The position numbers and the translations under genes are program-made. This document shows positions 51,260 to 59,086 of a stretch of DNA of 64,000 bases, piece by piece. The notes under the pieces are model-generated. The model did not search any database. It was not told the origin of the DNA and saw only the letters and a list, made by a program, of their open reading frames with translations. The stretch is from NCBI GenBank assembly GCA_963530515.1, contig CAUSEC010000015.1:61296-125295 (forward strand), written 5' to 3'. This stretch comes from CBFFRJ01 sp963530515 (GTDB lineage Bacteria; Pseudomonadota; Gammaproteobacteria; Enterobacterales; Enterobacteriaceae). The first letter of the stretch is position 1, and the number at the start of each line of letters is the position of its first letter.

Positions 51260-51727
51260 TTAATTCAGTGCGGAAATCGCGACCTTAACCACTATTTTTC
51301 TGATGGCCGTTTCCCGGTGTTTATTACAAGCAGGGCGATGAACATCCTGCGGGAAAAATATGGCGTAGTTCCCTGGCACCATTTCTATTAAAGATTCATT
51401 CTCGCTGTCGTGATAGAAAATAATATCCCGTTGTTCGAGTAATTCTTCGCTCACCACGTTATTGCCGGTATCGATAGCGACACCGATCTGCTCTTCGCCG
51501 GAATAAAGGAACTGAATATCCAGGTAACGGCGGTGCACTTCCGGGCGCAGCTCATCGTGCGGACGGGTGGTCAGATCGAGGATCTGCGCGTAAATCGTGC
51601 GCCCCTCAATTTCAACCACGCCGGTCTCCAGTTTGCTGAAGTCCGTGGTGCGCAGAAATTCCAGCGCTTTTTCAATCGCAGCCGGATACCGGCAGGCGTT
51701 GGGTTGAGAAATATGTCCATAAATCAT
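51260..51727 (-). CDS. yiaL: YhcH/YjgK/YiaL family protein
   Basis: A 155-residue beta-barrel cupin-like protein. YGHISQPNACRYPAAIEKALEFL, HRRYLDIQFLYSGEEQIGVA, IIFYHDSENESLIEMVPGNYAIFFPQDVHRP (in pieces) hold the His and Glu residues of the putative metal site. The family is tied to sugar-acid catabolism, with an unproven role in anomer or epimer conversion. It lies 11 bp after yiaK. Confidence 0.93.
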   Translation of the reverse strand: MIYGHISQPNACRYPAAIEKALEFLRTTDFSKLETGVVEIEGRTIYAQILDLTTRPHDELRPEVHRRYLDIQFLYSGEEQIGVAIDTGNNVVSEELLEQRDIIFYHDSENESLIEMVPGNYAIFFPQDVHRPACNKHRETAIRKIVVKVAISALN

Positions 51728-51738
51728 GATGATATTCC

Positions 51739-52737
51739 TTACAACGCTTTAATTTTTGCCCACACGCTGTCGTCAACGGTGATCCCGTTGCGGCGGTTCT
51801 CTTCCAGCAGGCGGGTAAATTCATGACCCGGCAGGCGGACAGGGGCGTTTTCGTCAGCGCGTTCTGCGGTGGTGATGTAGTCCATGATGCGTTGCAGCTT
51901 GGCATCACGAGTGGCACCGTCGATCAGCTTGTCCACTTCGATGGCGATAAAGACCTGCGAAATGTTGAACTCGTCGCTGTTGTCTTCGGTCACGGCGGCA
52001 ACGGAGGAGCCGTCGGACAGCAGGGTGGCAATCATGTCCAGCACGATGGAGAGGCCAGAACCTTTCCAGTAGCCCATCGGCAGGATGCGGCGGTTTTTTT
52101 CAATCGGCGCCGGGTCTTTGGTCAGGTTGCCTTCGTCGTCGAAGCCACCGTCAACCGGCAACTGGCGGCCTGCCAGGCGGTTCACTTCCAGCATGCCGTA
52201 AGAGAACATCGACATGGACATATCCACCATGGTGATCGGCGTGGACGGAATAGCGACGATCAGCGGGTTGGTGCCGATACGGCACTCTTTCGCGCCCCAC
52301 GGTGGCATCACGGCAATGGAGTTGGTCCAGCAGATACCGATGTAGCCTTTCTCCGCCGCCTGCCAGCCGTAGCTGCCGCCGCGCATCCAGTGGTTGGCGT
52401 TACGCACGGCCACCAGGCCAATACCGTGGTCGGAGGCCAGTTCAATGGCGCGATCCATCATTTTTTTCGCGGTCAGGTTGCCGATAGAGCGCTGGGCATC
52501 CCACTGCTCAATCGCACCCAGTGAGGTGATGCGTTTTGGCAGCGCGTCCGGGATGATGTCGCCGTTTTCCAGTTGCTGAATAAAGCGCGGGAAACGGTTT
52601 ACACCGTGTGAATAGACTCCTGACTCGGTGGTGCGGGCGAACATTTCCGCACAGGCATCGGCGGTTTCTGCCGCCACACCGCGCGCCAGCAGGACACGGT
52701 TAAACTCATTTTTAAGGTCAGAAAAACTCAATAACAT
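51739..52737 (-). CDS. yiaK: 2,3-diketo-L-gulonate reductase (YiaK)
   Basis: NADH-dependent reduction of 2,3-diketo-L-gulonate to 3-keto-L-gulonate. Member of the malate/L-lactate (LDH2) dehydrogenase family with catalytic His44 in SGVYSHGVNRF, and GMLEVNRLAGRQLPVDGGFD in the substrate and cofactor region. 332 residues, very like E. coli YiaK throughout. It is first in the yia operon, 24 bp after a candidate YiaJ operator. Confidence 0.96.
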   Translation of the reverse strand: MLLSFSDLKNEFNRVLLARGVAAETADACAEMFARTTESGVYSHGVNRFPRFIQQLENGDIIPDALPKRITSLGAIEQWDAQRSIGNLTAKKMMDRAIELASDHGIGLVAVRNANHWMRGGSYGWQAAEKGYIGICWTNSIAVMPPWGAKECRIGTNPLIVAIPSTPITMVDMSMSMFSYGMLEVNRLAGRQLPVDGGFDDEGNLTKDPAPIEKNRRILPMGYWKGSGLSIVLDMIATLLSDGSSVAAVTEDNSDEFNISQVFIAIEVDKLIDGATRDAKLQRIMDYITTAERADENAPVRLPGHEFTRLLEENRRNGITVDDSVWAKIKAL

Positions 52738-52760
52738 ACGCTTTCTCCATTACATCTATG

Positions 52761-52788
52761 TTTCACATAGTGGAACCTGATTCCACTA
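52761..52788 (-). promoter_or_regulatory. Candidate YiaJ operator in front of yiaK
   Basis: TAGTGGAA-CCTGA-TTCCACTA (52768-52788) is a perfect 8-bp inverted repeat. An overlapping CTATG-TTTCA-CATAG lies at 52756-52770. The 28-bp stretch from 52761 matches 18 of 28 bases of the sequence at 57503-57530 upstream of the ABC operon. IclR regulators bind this type of palindrome. Confidence 0.6.
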
Positions 52789-52848
52789 AACAGTGTTGGG
52801 TTGCAAAAACGCGCCGGCAGGACCGGTGCGGTTTGGCGTTATTCCTGT

Positions 52849-53712
52849 TTATCCCTGAAGGCGGGATGGGGCGATGGTCACCCGGTAAAGCGATGTGGTG
52901 GCGGTAATAAACAGCGTATTTCCGTCGATGCCGCCAAAGGTGCAATTAGAGACGCGCTCAGGCACCGCAATGGTTTCCTGTAACTCGCCCTTAGGTGAGA
53001 AAATCAAAATCCCCGTCTCACAACTGCAGTAAATATTTCCGGCCGGGTCGACGCAAAATCCGTCGGGAATACCCGGTTCGACCTGAGTAACTACATGGGA
53101 AAATAACGCGTTATCGCCCTCAAGACGGTAAGCGCGAATTTCCCGGCGGCCCTGGCTCGGAAAATCAATAATCGACATATCCGCCACGTATAACCATTTA
53201 TCATCCGGCGAGAACGCCAGCCCGTTAGGGCGCTGGGTATCGCTGATGGCAATCGCGACCTGGTTGTGCGCTTCATCGAAACGGTAGACGTAGCAGCCAA
53301 TCACCTGGCTTACGGCACGGTAGCCTTCGTCATCGCCGAGGATGCCGTAGGGCGGATCGGTAAACCAAATCGACCCGTCCTGACGCACCGCAATGTCGTT
53401 GGGTGAGTTAAAGCGAAGCCCGTCGACTTTATCCACCAGCAGGGTGTGATTACCCTCTTTGTCGGTACGGCTGATGCCGCGTCGACCGTGTTCGCAGGTC
53501 AGCAAACGCCCTTGTGCGTCCAGCGCGTTGCCGTTAGCAAAATGGGATTCGGCACGAAACACGCTCACCCCATTTTGTGCATCCCAACGGAACATGCGGT
53601 TGCCTTTCACATCGCTGAAAATCAGGCACTGCTGCTCTGCCAGCCAGACCGGGCCTTCCGCCCAGATGGCCGGAGAACACAGGCGCTCAAAACTTCCTGC
53701 GACGGCGACCAT
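52849..53712 (-). CDS. SMP-30/gluconolactonase/LRE family protein
   Basis: Six-bladed beta-propeller lactonase, 287 residues, no signal peptide. The metal-site residues lie in AEGPVWL (Glu19), FNSPNDIAV (Asn), RPNGLAFSPDD (Asn) and IPDGFCVDP (Asp). Family members open sugar lactones. It lies 1 bp after the substrate-binding protein gene, at the end of the ABC operon. By context it could open a lactone imported by the transporter. The substrate cannot be read from sequence. Confidence 0.88.
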   Translation of the reverse strand: MVAVAGSFERLCSPAIWAEGPVWLAEQQCLIFSDVKGNRMFRWDAQNGVSVFRAESHFANGNALDAQGRLLTCEHGRRGISRTDKEGNHTLLVDKVDGLRFNSPNDIAVRQDGSIWFTDPPYGILGDDEGYRAVSQVIGCYVYRFDEAHNQVAIAISDTQRPNGLAFSPDDKWLYVADMSIIDFPSQGRREIRAYRLEGDNALFSHVVTQVEPGIPDGFCVDPAGNIYCSCETGILIFSPKGELQETIAVPERVSNCTFGGIDGNTLFITATTSLYRVTIAPSRLQG

Positions 53713-53713
53713 C

Positions 53714-54823
53714 TCACTTCACTCCCCAGATGGCTTTGTAATGGTCGCGATACTGGTTACCCGGGTCGAATTCGTTGTTCTGGCCGCCGTCGGCGCTGAT
53801 GTTCTCTTTGGTCACCAGGTGCGCCGGGGTCACGTAGCCAGAAGGCTCCTTGCCTGCGAAGGCGCGGTTGAACTCATCGAGCAATTGCCAGCCGTGCAGC
53901 TTCAGCGGTTCCGGCACGGTCGCCACCTGCGCTTTGCCTTCGCGTACGCGCTGGTAGGCGGTCACGGAGCCATCGCCTGCGGAGATGTTGTACGGCGGTT
54001 TGTCGCCGCTGCCTTTGCCTGCGGTTTGCAGCGCAGGAGCCATAAAGTCGAAGTACAGGTCGTTAATTGCCAGTGAGTATTCGAACTTGTCGCCATATTT
54101 TTGCATCAGGCTGTAGGTCATGCCCGGCATACGGTTGGAGGTGTCGGCAAGCGGCGTATCGATAAACTCAACGACCTGGCACCCGCTGCACTGCTCAATC
54201 ACTTTCTTCATCGCGTTGGCTTTATCCAGCGCGATTTGATAGAGCGAGTCGGTGAAAATCAGCACCTTAGCCGTACCGTTGGATTTCGCTACCGCGTACA
54301 GCGCTGCCATGCGTGATACTTCGTTCGAGTCGGAGGTCACGTTGTAGAAAATGTTGTAAGACGGCACAGGTCCAGGGGCGGGAACCGCGTGCCATGCGGT
54401 GAGCACGATGCCCTCTTTGACCGCTTTTTTCAGCGGAATTTTGGCGACGTTCGGGTTCCAGCCGCCGATGACGATACCGTCCGGTTTACGGGCAATCGCC
54501 TGGTTGAGCGCCGCCAGTTGGTCTTTCACCGAGCCTGCGCCGTCCAGCACGTCGAGCTTCCAGCCTGCGGTTTTCGCTGCTTCTTCCAGACCCTCTTTAA
54601 CCCCCAGTACGCCGCCGTTTTTCATGTCCGAGGCGATGAAAATGATTTTTTTATTCGGCTGTAATGCCGGGCCTTGCGTCGGGCCGTCCCATACGGTGAC
54701 CGGCGCGGTCGCTTTGGCAATCGCTGTTTGCGCCTGCTGAACAAAACTATCGTCGGCGAGGGCGATACCGCTTGCCATCATCAACCCGGCAGCCAGACAG
54801 CATTGAACTATTTTGTTATACAT
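53714..54823 (-). CDS. Sugar ABC transporter substrate-binding protein
   Basis: Periplasmic binding protein of the ribose/xylose (Peripla_BP_4) type, 369 residues. The signal peptide ends GIALA near residue 23. IIFIASDMKNGGVLGVKEGLEEAAKTAGW is the usual opening, split over strand and helix, and KPDGIVIGGWNPN forms the hinge-facing loop. A CSGC pair (near 212) is unusual and could form a disulfide. It is third in the ABC operon. Confidence 0.9.
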   Translation of the reverse strand: MYNKIVQCCLAAGLMMASGIALADDSFVQQAQTAIAKATAPVTVWDGPTQGPALQPNKKIIFIASDMKNGGVLGVKEGLEEAAKTAGWKLDVLDGAGSVKDQLAALNQAIARKPDGIVIGGWNPNVAKIPLKKAVKEGIVLTAWHAVPAPGPVPSYNIFYNVTSDSNEVSRMAALYAVAKSNGTAKVLIFTDSLYQIALDKANAMKKVIEQCSGCQVVEFIDTPLADTSNRMPGMTYSLMQKYGDKFEYSLAINDLYFDFMAPALQTAGKGSGDKPPYNISAGDGSVTAYQRVREGKAQVATVPEPLKLHGWQLLDEFNRAFAGKEPSGYVTPAHLVTKENISADGGQNNEFDPGNQYRDHYKAIWGVK

Positions 54824-54844
54824 TTTCAGTTCCTTACGCGAGAG

Positions 54845-55915
54845 TCATTGGGTAACAGAGGAGCCCGGTGCTGGCGTTTGTGCCCGCTGCACCAGTTTTT
54901 TATTTAATGCCCGGCGGCGCTGGGCATAGCCCGCCAGGGTAATCGACAGCAGCAGCGTTGCGCCGTTAAACAGCGGTTCGACCCAGAATGCGCCGCCAAA
55001 CTGCTGAATGCCTGCAATACCAATCGCCAGCACCGCAATGCCGACCACCGTACCCCAGACGTTGACGCGTCCCGGACGAATGGTGGTACTGCCAAGGAAC
55101 GCGCCCACCAGAGCAGGCAGCAGGTAGTCCATGCCGACGCTGGCCTGACCCACCCCTTGTTCCGCCGCGATGATCACCCCGGTAAAGCCGGTTAAGGTGC
55201 TGGAGGCGATAAACGCGCCGATGGTGTAACGGTTGACGGCAATCCCGTTGAGCGCCGCCGCCACCGGGTTACCACCCACGGCGTACATGCAGCGGCCAAT
55301 CGGCGTGTGTTCGGTAATTACCCACAACACCACGGCGGCAAAAAGCACATAGAAGGCCACCACCGGAATACCAAACAGATCGGAGTGATGCAGGGCAATA
55401 AAGGCATCCGGTAAGTCGCCGACTATCTGACGGCCGCCGGAGTGCCAGAGGGCGATGGCGTACAGCACGGTGCCGGAACCGAGTGTGGCCACGAAGCTGT
55501 CGATATCTGCCAGCGCTACCAGAATGCCGTTCAGCAGGCCGTAGAGTGCGGAGAGCACCAGCACAATCGCCACGGCGACAGGCCAGGAGAAGCCATACTC
55601 CACCTGCAAGGTAATGGCGAGGATGTGCCAGAGCACGATGCCGAAGCCGACGTTGAGGTCGATTTTGCCGACAATCATCGGAATGGTAGCCGCCAGCGCC
55701 AGCAGGGCAATTTTCGATTTACTGTCGAGAATGGCCTGTAAAGTCAGCAGCGACGCAAAGGAAGGCGTGGTCAGCGAGAACACAATCACCAGCACCACGC
55801 AGATAACGGGTAAGCCGTAACGGGTGGTAAGTTGCCCCAGCCAGGCGGCGGCACCGTGTTCATGCAGGGATACGCGGGATTCCAGGGCCGTCGATTTCAT
55901 TGATGTTTTAGCCAT
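54845..55915 (-). CDS. Sugar ABC transporter permease
   Basis: A 356-residue inner-membrane protein of the RbsC/XylH class with about ten membrane segments. IDLNVGFGIVLWHI, ALYGLLNGILVALADIDSFVATLGSG and YAVGGNPVAAALNGIAVNRYTIGAF are family motifs; the last is the coupling segment for the ATPase. 17 bp after the ATPase gene and 21 bp before the binding protein gene. Confidence 0.92.
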   Translation of the reverse strand: MAKTSMKSTALESRVSLHEHGAAAWLGQLTTRYGLPVICVVLVIVFSLTTPSFASLLTLQAILDSKSKIALLALAATIPMIVGKIDLNVGFGIVLWHILAITLQVEYGFSWPVAVAIVLVLSALYGLLNGILVALADIDSFVATLGSGTVLYAIALWHSGGRQIVGDLPDAFIALHHSDLFGIPVVAFYVLFAAVVLWVITEHTPIGRCMYAVGGNPVAAALNGIAVNRYTIGAFIASSTLTGFTGVIIAAEQGVGQASVGMDYLLPALVGAFLGSTTIRPGRVNVWGTVVGIAVLAIGIAGIQQFGGAFWVEPLFNGATLLLSITLAGYAQRRRALNKKLVQRAQTPAPGSSVTQ

Positions 55916-55932
55916 AACAAACGCACTCCGAC

Positions 55933-57453
55933 TTAATGTGTTGTGCCGCTGCCCGATGCCAGTTCAAGCAATCTGGCAAAGGTGACGTCCTGGTTGAGAA
56001 GCTCGCCGACAATCTGCCCCCGGTTAAAGACCAGCGCCCGATTGCAGATGTGCGCCACCTCTTCCAGGTCATTGGAGATGACCAGAATGGCGACGCCGTT
56101 ATCCAGCGCCTGATTGAGCAGGTCGTAAATTTCCGCGCGTGCGCCAACGTCAACGCCCGCAGAAGGGTCTTCCAGAATGAGCAGAGGAGCATTGAGCGAG
56201 AGCCAGCGTGCCATCACCACTTTTTGCTGGTTACCGCCCGACAGTGCACTGATTTCAATATTTATCTGCGAAGGGCGGACGTCGAACTGGTGGATTTTTT
56301 CCCAGCTCAGCGGCGCTTCGCGTTTTTCGTTATAGCGGGACAGCAACGCGTGGCCGTGTTTACAGGGGTTCATAAACAGGTTTTCACGCACCATCATGCC
56401 CGGAATCAGACTTTCATGAAGGCGATCGCCCGCGACAAAAGAGACGCCTGCGGACATCGCCTCCCCTGGTGTTGTCGCCGTAAACGGCACGCCATTTAAG
56501 GTAATTTGCCCGCTCGCCTTTGTGCGGCAGGCAAACAGTAAACGTCCAATCTCTTCCTGACCGGCACCACGCAGCCCGGCCAGCGCCACCATCTCACCGG
56601 CACGCAGCTCGAAGGAGACCGGCCCGGTGTCGCCCACTTTGACGTTGTCCATTTTCAACAACACGGGGGCATCGGCGGCGGGTAAGGCCTGGCGCTGATC
56701 GTCACGCAGGCTTTCGCCCACAATCAGCTCCACCAGACCACGCAAGGTGTAGTGCTGGATATCGCCACCGCCTGCGTAGCAGCCGTCGCGCATGGCGCAA
56801 ACGGAATCCGCCATCTCCATTACTTCGTCCAGACGATGGGTGATGTAAATCATGCCTACTTGTTTTTCGCGCAGGATGTTCATTACCCGGAACAGATGAC
56901 GCACATCGTCTGCAGGCAGTGAAGCCGTCGGCTCATCGAGTACCAGCACTGAGGCGTCTACTGCCACCGCGCGGGCAATGGCCAGCAGGGATTTCTCGGT
57001 GCGGGAGAGGTCGAACACGCGGTCATCCGGGTCGAGCTGAATGCCGATATCTTCCAGCGCTTTTTGCGCCTGACGGCGCGTCGCCGCCCAGTCAATCAAT
57101 CCCAGGCGACGGGGGAAGCCCATCACCAGCGCCATGTTTTCTGCGACGGTCATCCACTCCACCAGGCCTAAATCCTGATGGATAAAGGCGATAGGTTGCT
57201 CGTTGCCCTGGCGCAGCGCAGCGGCTGAATCGACCGGCTGGCCGCGAAACAGGATCTCGCCGCCATCACGGGAATAGACGCCCGCCAGCACCTTAATCAG
57301 CGTTGATTTGCCCGCACCGTTTTCTCCCAGCAGCGCCACAACCTGGCCTGGAAAAATATCCAGACTGACGTTATTGACCGCCACATTTCCCCCAAAGCGC
57401 TTCACGATGTGGCGCAGGGATAACAACGGAGATAACACTGCTGCTTCTGCCAT
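55933..57453 (-). CDS. Sugar ABC transporter ATP-binding protein (double ATPase domain)
   Basis: A 506-residue RbsA/XylG-type tandem ATPase. The first domain has Walker A LLGENGAGKST (about 41-51), a degenerate signature (FDLSRTEKSLLAIARA) and Walker B VLVLDEPTASLP. The second has a degenerate Walker A (AGLRGAGQEEIGRLL), the signature LSGGNQQKV and LLILEDPSAGVDVGA. It is the first gene of its operon and divergent from yiaJ. Confidence 0.93.
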   Translation of the reverse strand: MAEAAVLSPLLSLRHIVKRFGGNVAVNNVSLDIFPGQVVALLGENGAGKSTLIKVLAGVYSRDGGEILFRGQPVDSAAALRQGNEQPIAFIHQDLGLVEWMTVAENMALVMGFPRRLGLIDWAATRRQAQKALEDIGIQLDPDDRVFDLSRTEKSLLAIARAVAVDASVLVLDEPTASLPADDVRHLFRVMNILREKQVGMIYITHRLDEVMEMADSVCAMRDGCYAGGGDIQHYTLRGLVELIVGESLRDDQRQALPAADAPVLLKMDNVKVGDTGPVSFELRAGEMVALAGLRGAGQEEIGRLLFACRTKASGQITLNGVPFTATTPGEAMSAGVSFVAGDRLHESLIPGMMVRENLFMNPCKHGHALLSRYNEKREAPLSWEKIHQFDVRPSQINIEISALSGGNQQKVVMARWLSLNAPLLILEDPSAGVDVGARAEIYDLLNQALDNGVAILVISNDLEEVAHICNRALVFNRGQIVGELLNQDVTFARLLELASGSGTTH

Positions 57454-57502
57454 TTAAGGTGACCTCCCGACGAGGGAAAGAGAACGTTGCGCGACCTGTA
57501 AA

Positions 57503-57530
57503 TTTCACTATGCGAAATCTGATTTCAAAT
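57503..57530 (-). promoter_or_regulatory. Candidate YiaJ operator in front of the ABC operon
   Basis: TTTCACTATGCGAAATCTGA followed by TTTCAAAT, with the inverted repeat GAAAT-CTG-ATTTC. It matches the yiaK-upstream sequence at 18 of 28 positions, including TTTCAC, and CTGATT followed by YCA. A further half-site (TGATTTCAC) follows at 57541. The region also carries the yiaJ promoter, so autoregulation is possible. Confidence 0.55.
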
Positions 57531-57676
57531 ATAACGATCATGATTTCACAAAGCAATCGGGGCGGAGTTTTTTGAATTTCAGTAAAATCAATTAATTACA
57601 AAATTTCTGTTCAGATCGTGAAGTGAAACACACTTTGCGCTACCATCAGGTCGCCACAAAATGGAGAGCGGAAGCG

Positions 57677-58492
57677 ATGAACACAAAAGAGAGTGAAAAC
57701 ACGCAGGAGAAAGAGAGGCCGGCAGGAAGCCAGAGCTTGTTTCGCGGTTTGATGTTGATAGAGATCTTAAGCAATTACCCGAACGGTTGTCCGCTGGCGC
57801 ACTTGTCAGAACTGGCCGGGCTGAACAAAAGCACCGTGCACCGATTACTGCAGGGGCTGCAATCCTGTGGCTACGTCACCCCCGCGCCCGCCGCCGGGAG
57901 TTACCGCCTCACCACAAAATTTATCGCCGTGGGGCAAAAAGCGCTGACGTCGCTGAATATCATCCACGTGGCGGCACCGCATCTGGAAGCGTTGAACCTT
58001 TCCACCGGAGAGACCATTAACTTCTCCAGCCGCGAAGATGACCACGCCATTTTGATTTACAAGCTGGAACCCACCACCGGCATGCTGCGTACCCGTGCCT
58101 ACATTGGCCAGCATATGCCGCTGTACTGCTCGGCGATGGGTAAGATTTACATGGCGTTTGGTCAGCAGGAGTACGTGAAAGAGTACTGGGAGACGCATCA
58201 GGAGCAGATTCAGCCGCTGACGCGCAACACCATTACCGGGCTACCGGCGATGTACGATGAGCTGGCGCAGATCCGTGAAGGGGTGATGGCGATGGATCGT
58301 GAAGAGAACGAGCTGGGCGTGTCCTGTATTGCCGTGCCGGTGTTCGATATTCATCACCGCGTGCCTTATGCCATCTCCATCTCGCTCTCCACTTCACGCC
58401 TGAAACAGATTGGTGAGAAAAACCTGCTCAAGCCGCTGCGTGAAACGGCAGAAGCCATCTCTAACGAGTTAGGTTTTACCCTGCGAGTGTAG
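57677..58492 (+). CDS. yiaJ: IclR-family regulator YiaJ
   Basis: Repressor of the yia operon in E. coli and Klebsiella. The N-terminal winged helix (GLMLIEILSNYPNGCPLAHLSELAGL, with NKSTVHRLLQGL as recognition helix) is followed by an effector domain holding ETINFSSREDDHAI and the CSAMGKIYMAF loop. The start was moved from 57623 to the ATG at 57677, giving 271 residues. Near-identity to E. coli YiaJ from residue 16 on, as I recall. It is divergent from the ABC operon. Confidence 0.95.
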   Translation: MNTKESENTQEKERPAGSQSLFRGLMLIEILSNYPNGCPLAHLSELAGLNKSTVHRLLQGLQSCGYVTPAPAAGSYRLTTKFIAVGQKALTSLNIIHVAAPHLEALNLSTGETINFSSREDDHAILIYKLEPTTGMLRTRAYIGQHMPLYCSAMGKIYMAFGQQEYVKEYWETHQEQIQPLTRNTITGLPAMYDELAQIREGVMAMDREENELGVSCIAVPVFDIHHRVPYAISISLSTSRLKQIGEKNLLKPLRETAEAISNELGFTLRV

Positions 58493-58612
58493 GCAGAACG
58501 CCAGATGTGGTTAGGCAGATGACAGATCTGGCAACAACCCCTGCCAGGATCAAAGCGAAGGCGGTTCATTTTCTGGCACTCTGGCGGCAATCAACGTCAG
58601 GCGGAGTGGAAA

Positions 58613-59086
58613 ATGAACCGTTTTATCATTGCGGATTCAGCCAAATGCATTGGCTGTCGCACCTGTGAAGTCGCCTGCGTGGTGTCCCACCAGGAAAATC
58701 AGGATTGCGCCGCAATCTCCCCAAAAGCGTTCAGTGCCCGCATCCGGGTGGTCAAAAGCGGCGCTTTTACGACAGCCGTAACCTGCCACCATTGTGAAGA
58801 TGCCCCTTGCGCCAACGTCTGCCCGGTGGGTGCCATTAGTCGGGTAAGCGGCGCGGTGTTCGTTGAGCAATCCCTCTGTATTGGCTGCAAAAGTTGCATG
58901 CTGGCCTGCCCGTTTGGCGCGATGGACGTGAAAGTTCATGACGCACAGGTACAGGCGCTGAAATGCGATCTGTGCCTGCATCGCGAGAACGGCCCTGCCT
59001 GCGTCGAAGCCTGCCCGACGCAGGCGCTCAACTGTATCGACCCCGCTAAACTGCGGCAAACGCGTCTCAACAACCACTTAGCGTAA
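58613..59086 (+). CDS. ysaA: 4Fe-4S ferredoxin-type electron transfer protein YsaA
   Basis: A 157-residue HycB/DmsB-like protein with four cysteine clusters for [4Fe-4S] centres: CIGCRTCEVAC, CHHCEDAPCANVCPVG, CIGCKSCMLACPFG and CDLCLHRENGPACVEACPTQ. No redox partner is encoded nearby. E. coli has ysaA between avtA and yiaJ; here two extra genes separate it from avtA. Its 3' end overlaps that of the converging TpsB-like gene by 9 bp. Confidence 0.92.
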   Translation: MNRFIIADSAKCIGCRTCEVACVVSHQENQDCAAISPKAFSARIRVVKSGAFTTAVTCHHCEDAPCANVCPVGAISRVSGAVFVEQSLCIGCKSCMLACPFGAMDVKVHDAQVQALKCDLCLHRENGPACVEACPTQALNCIDPAKLRQTRLNNHLA

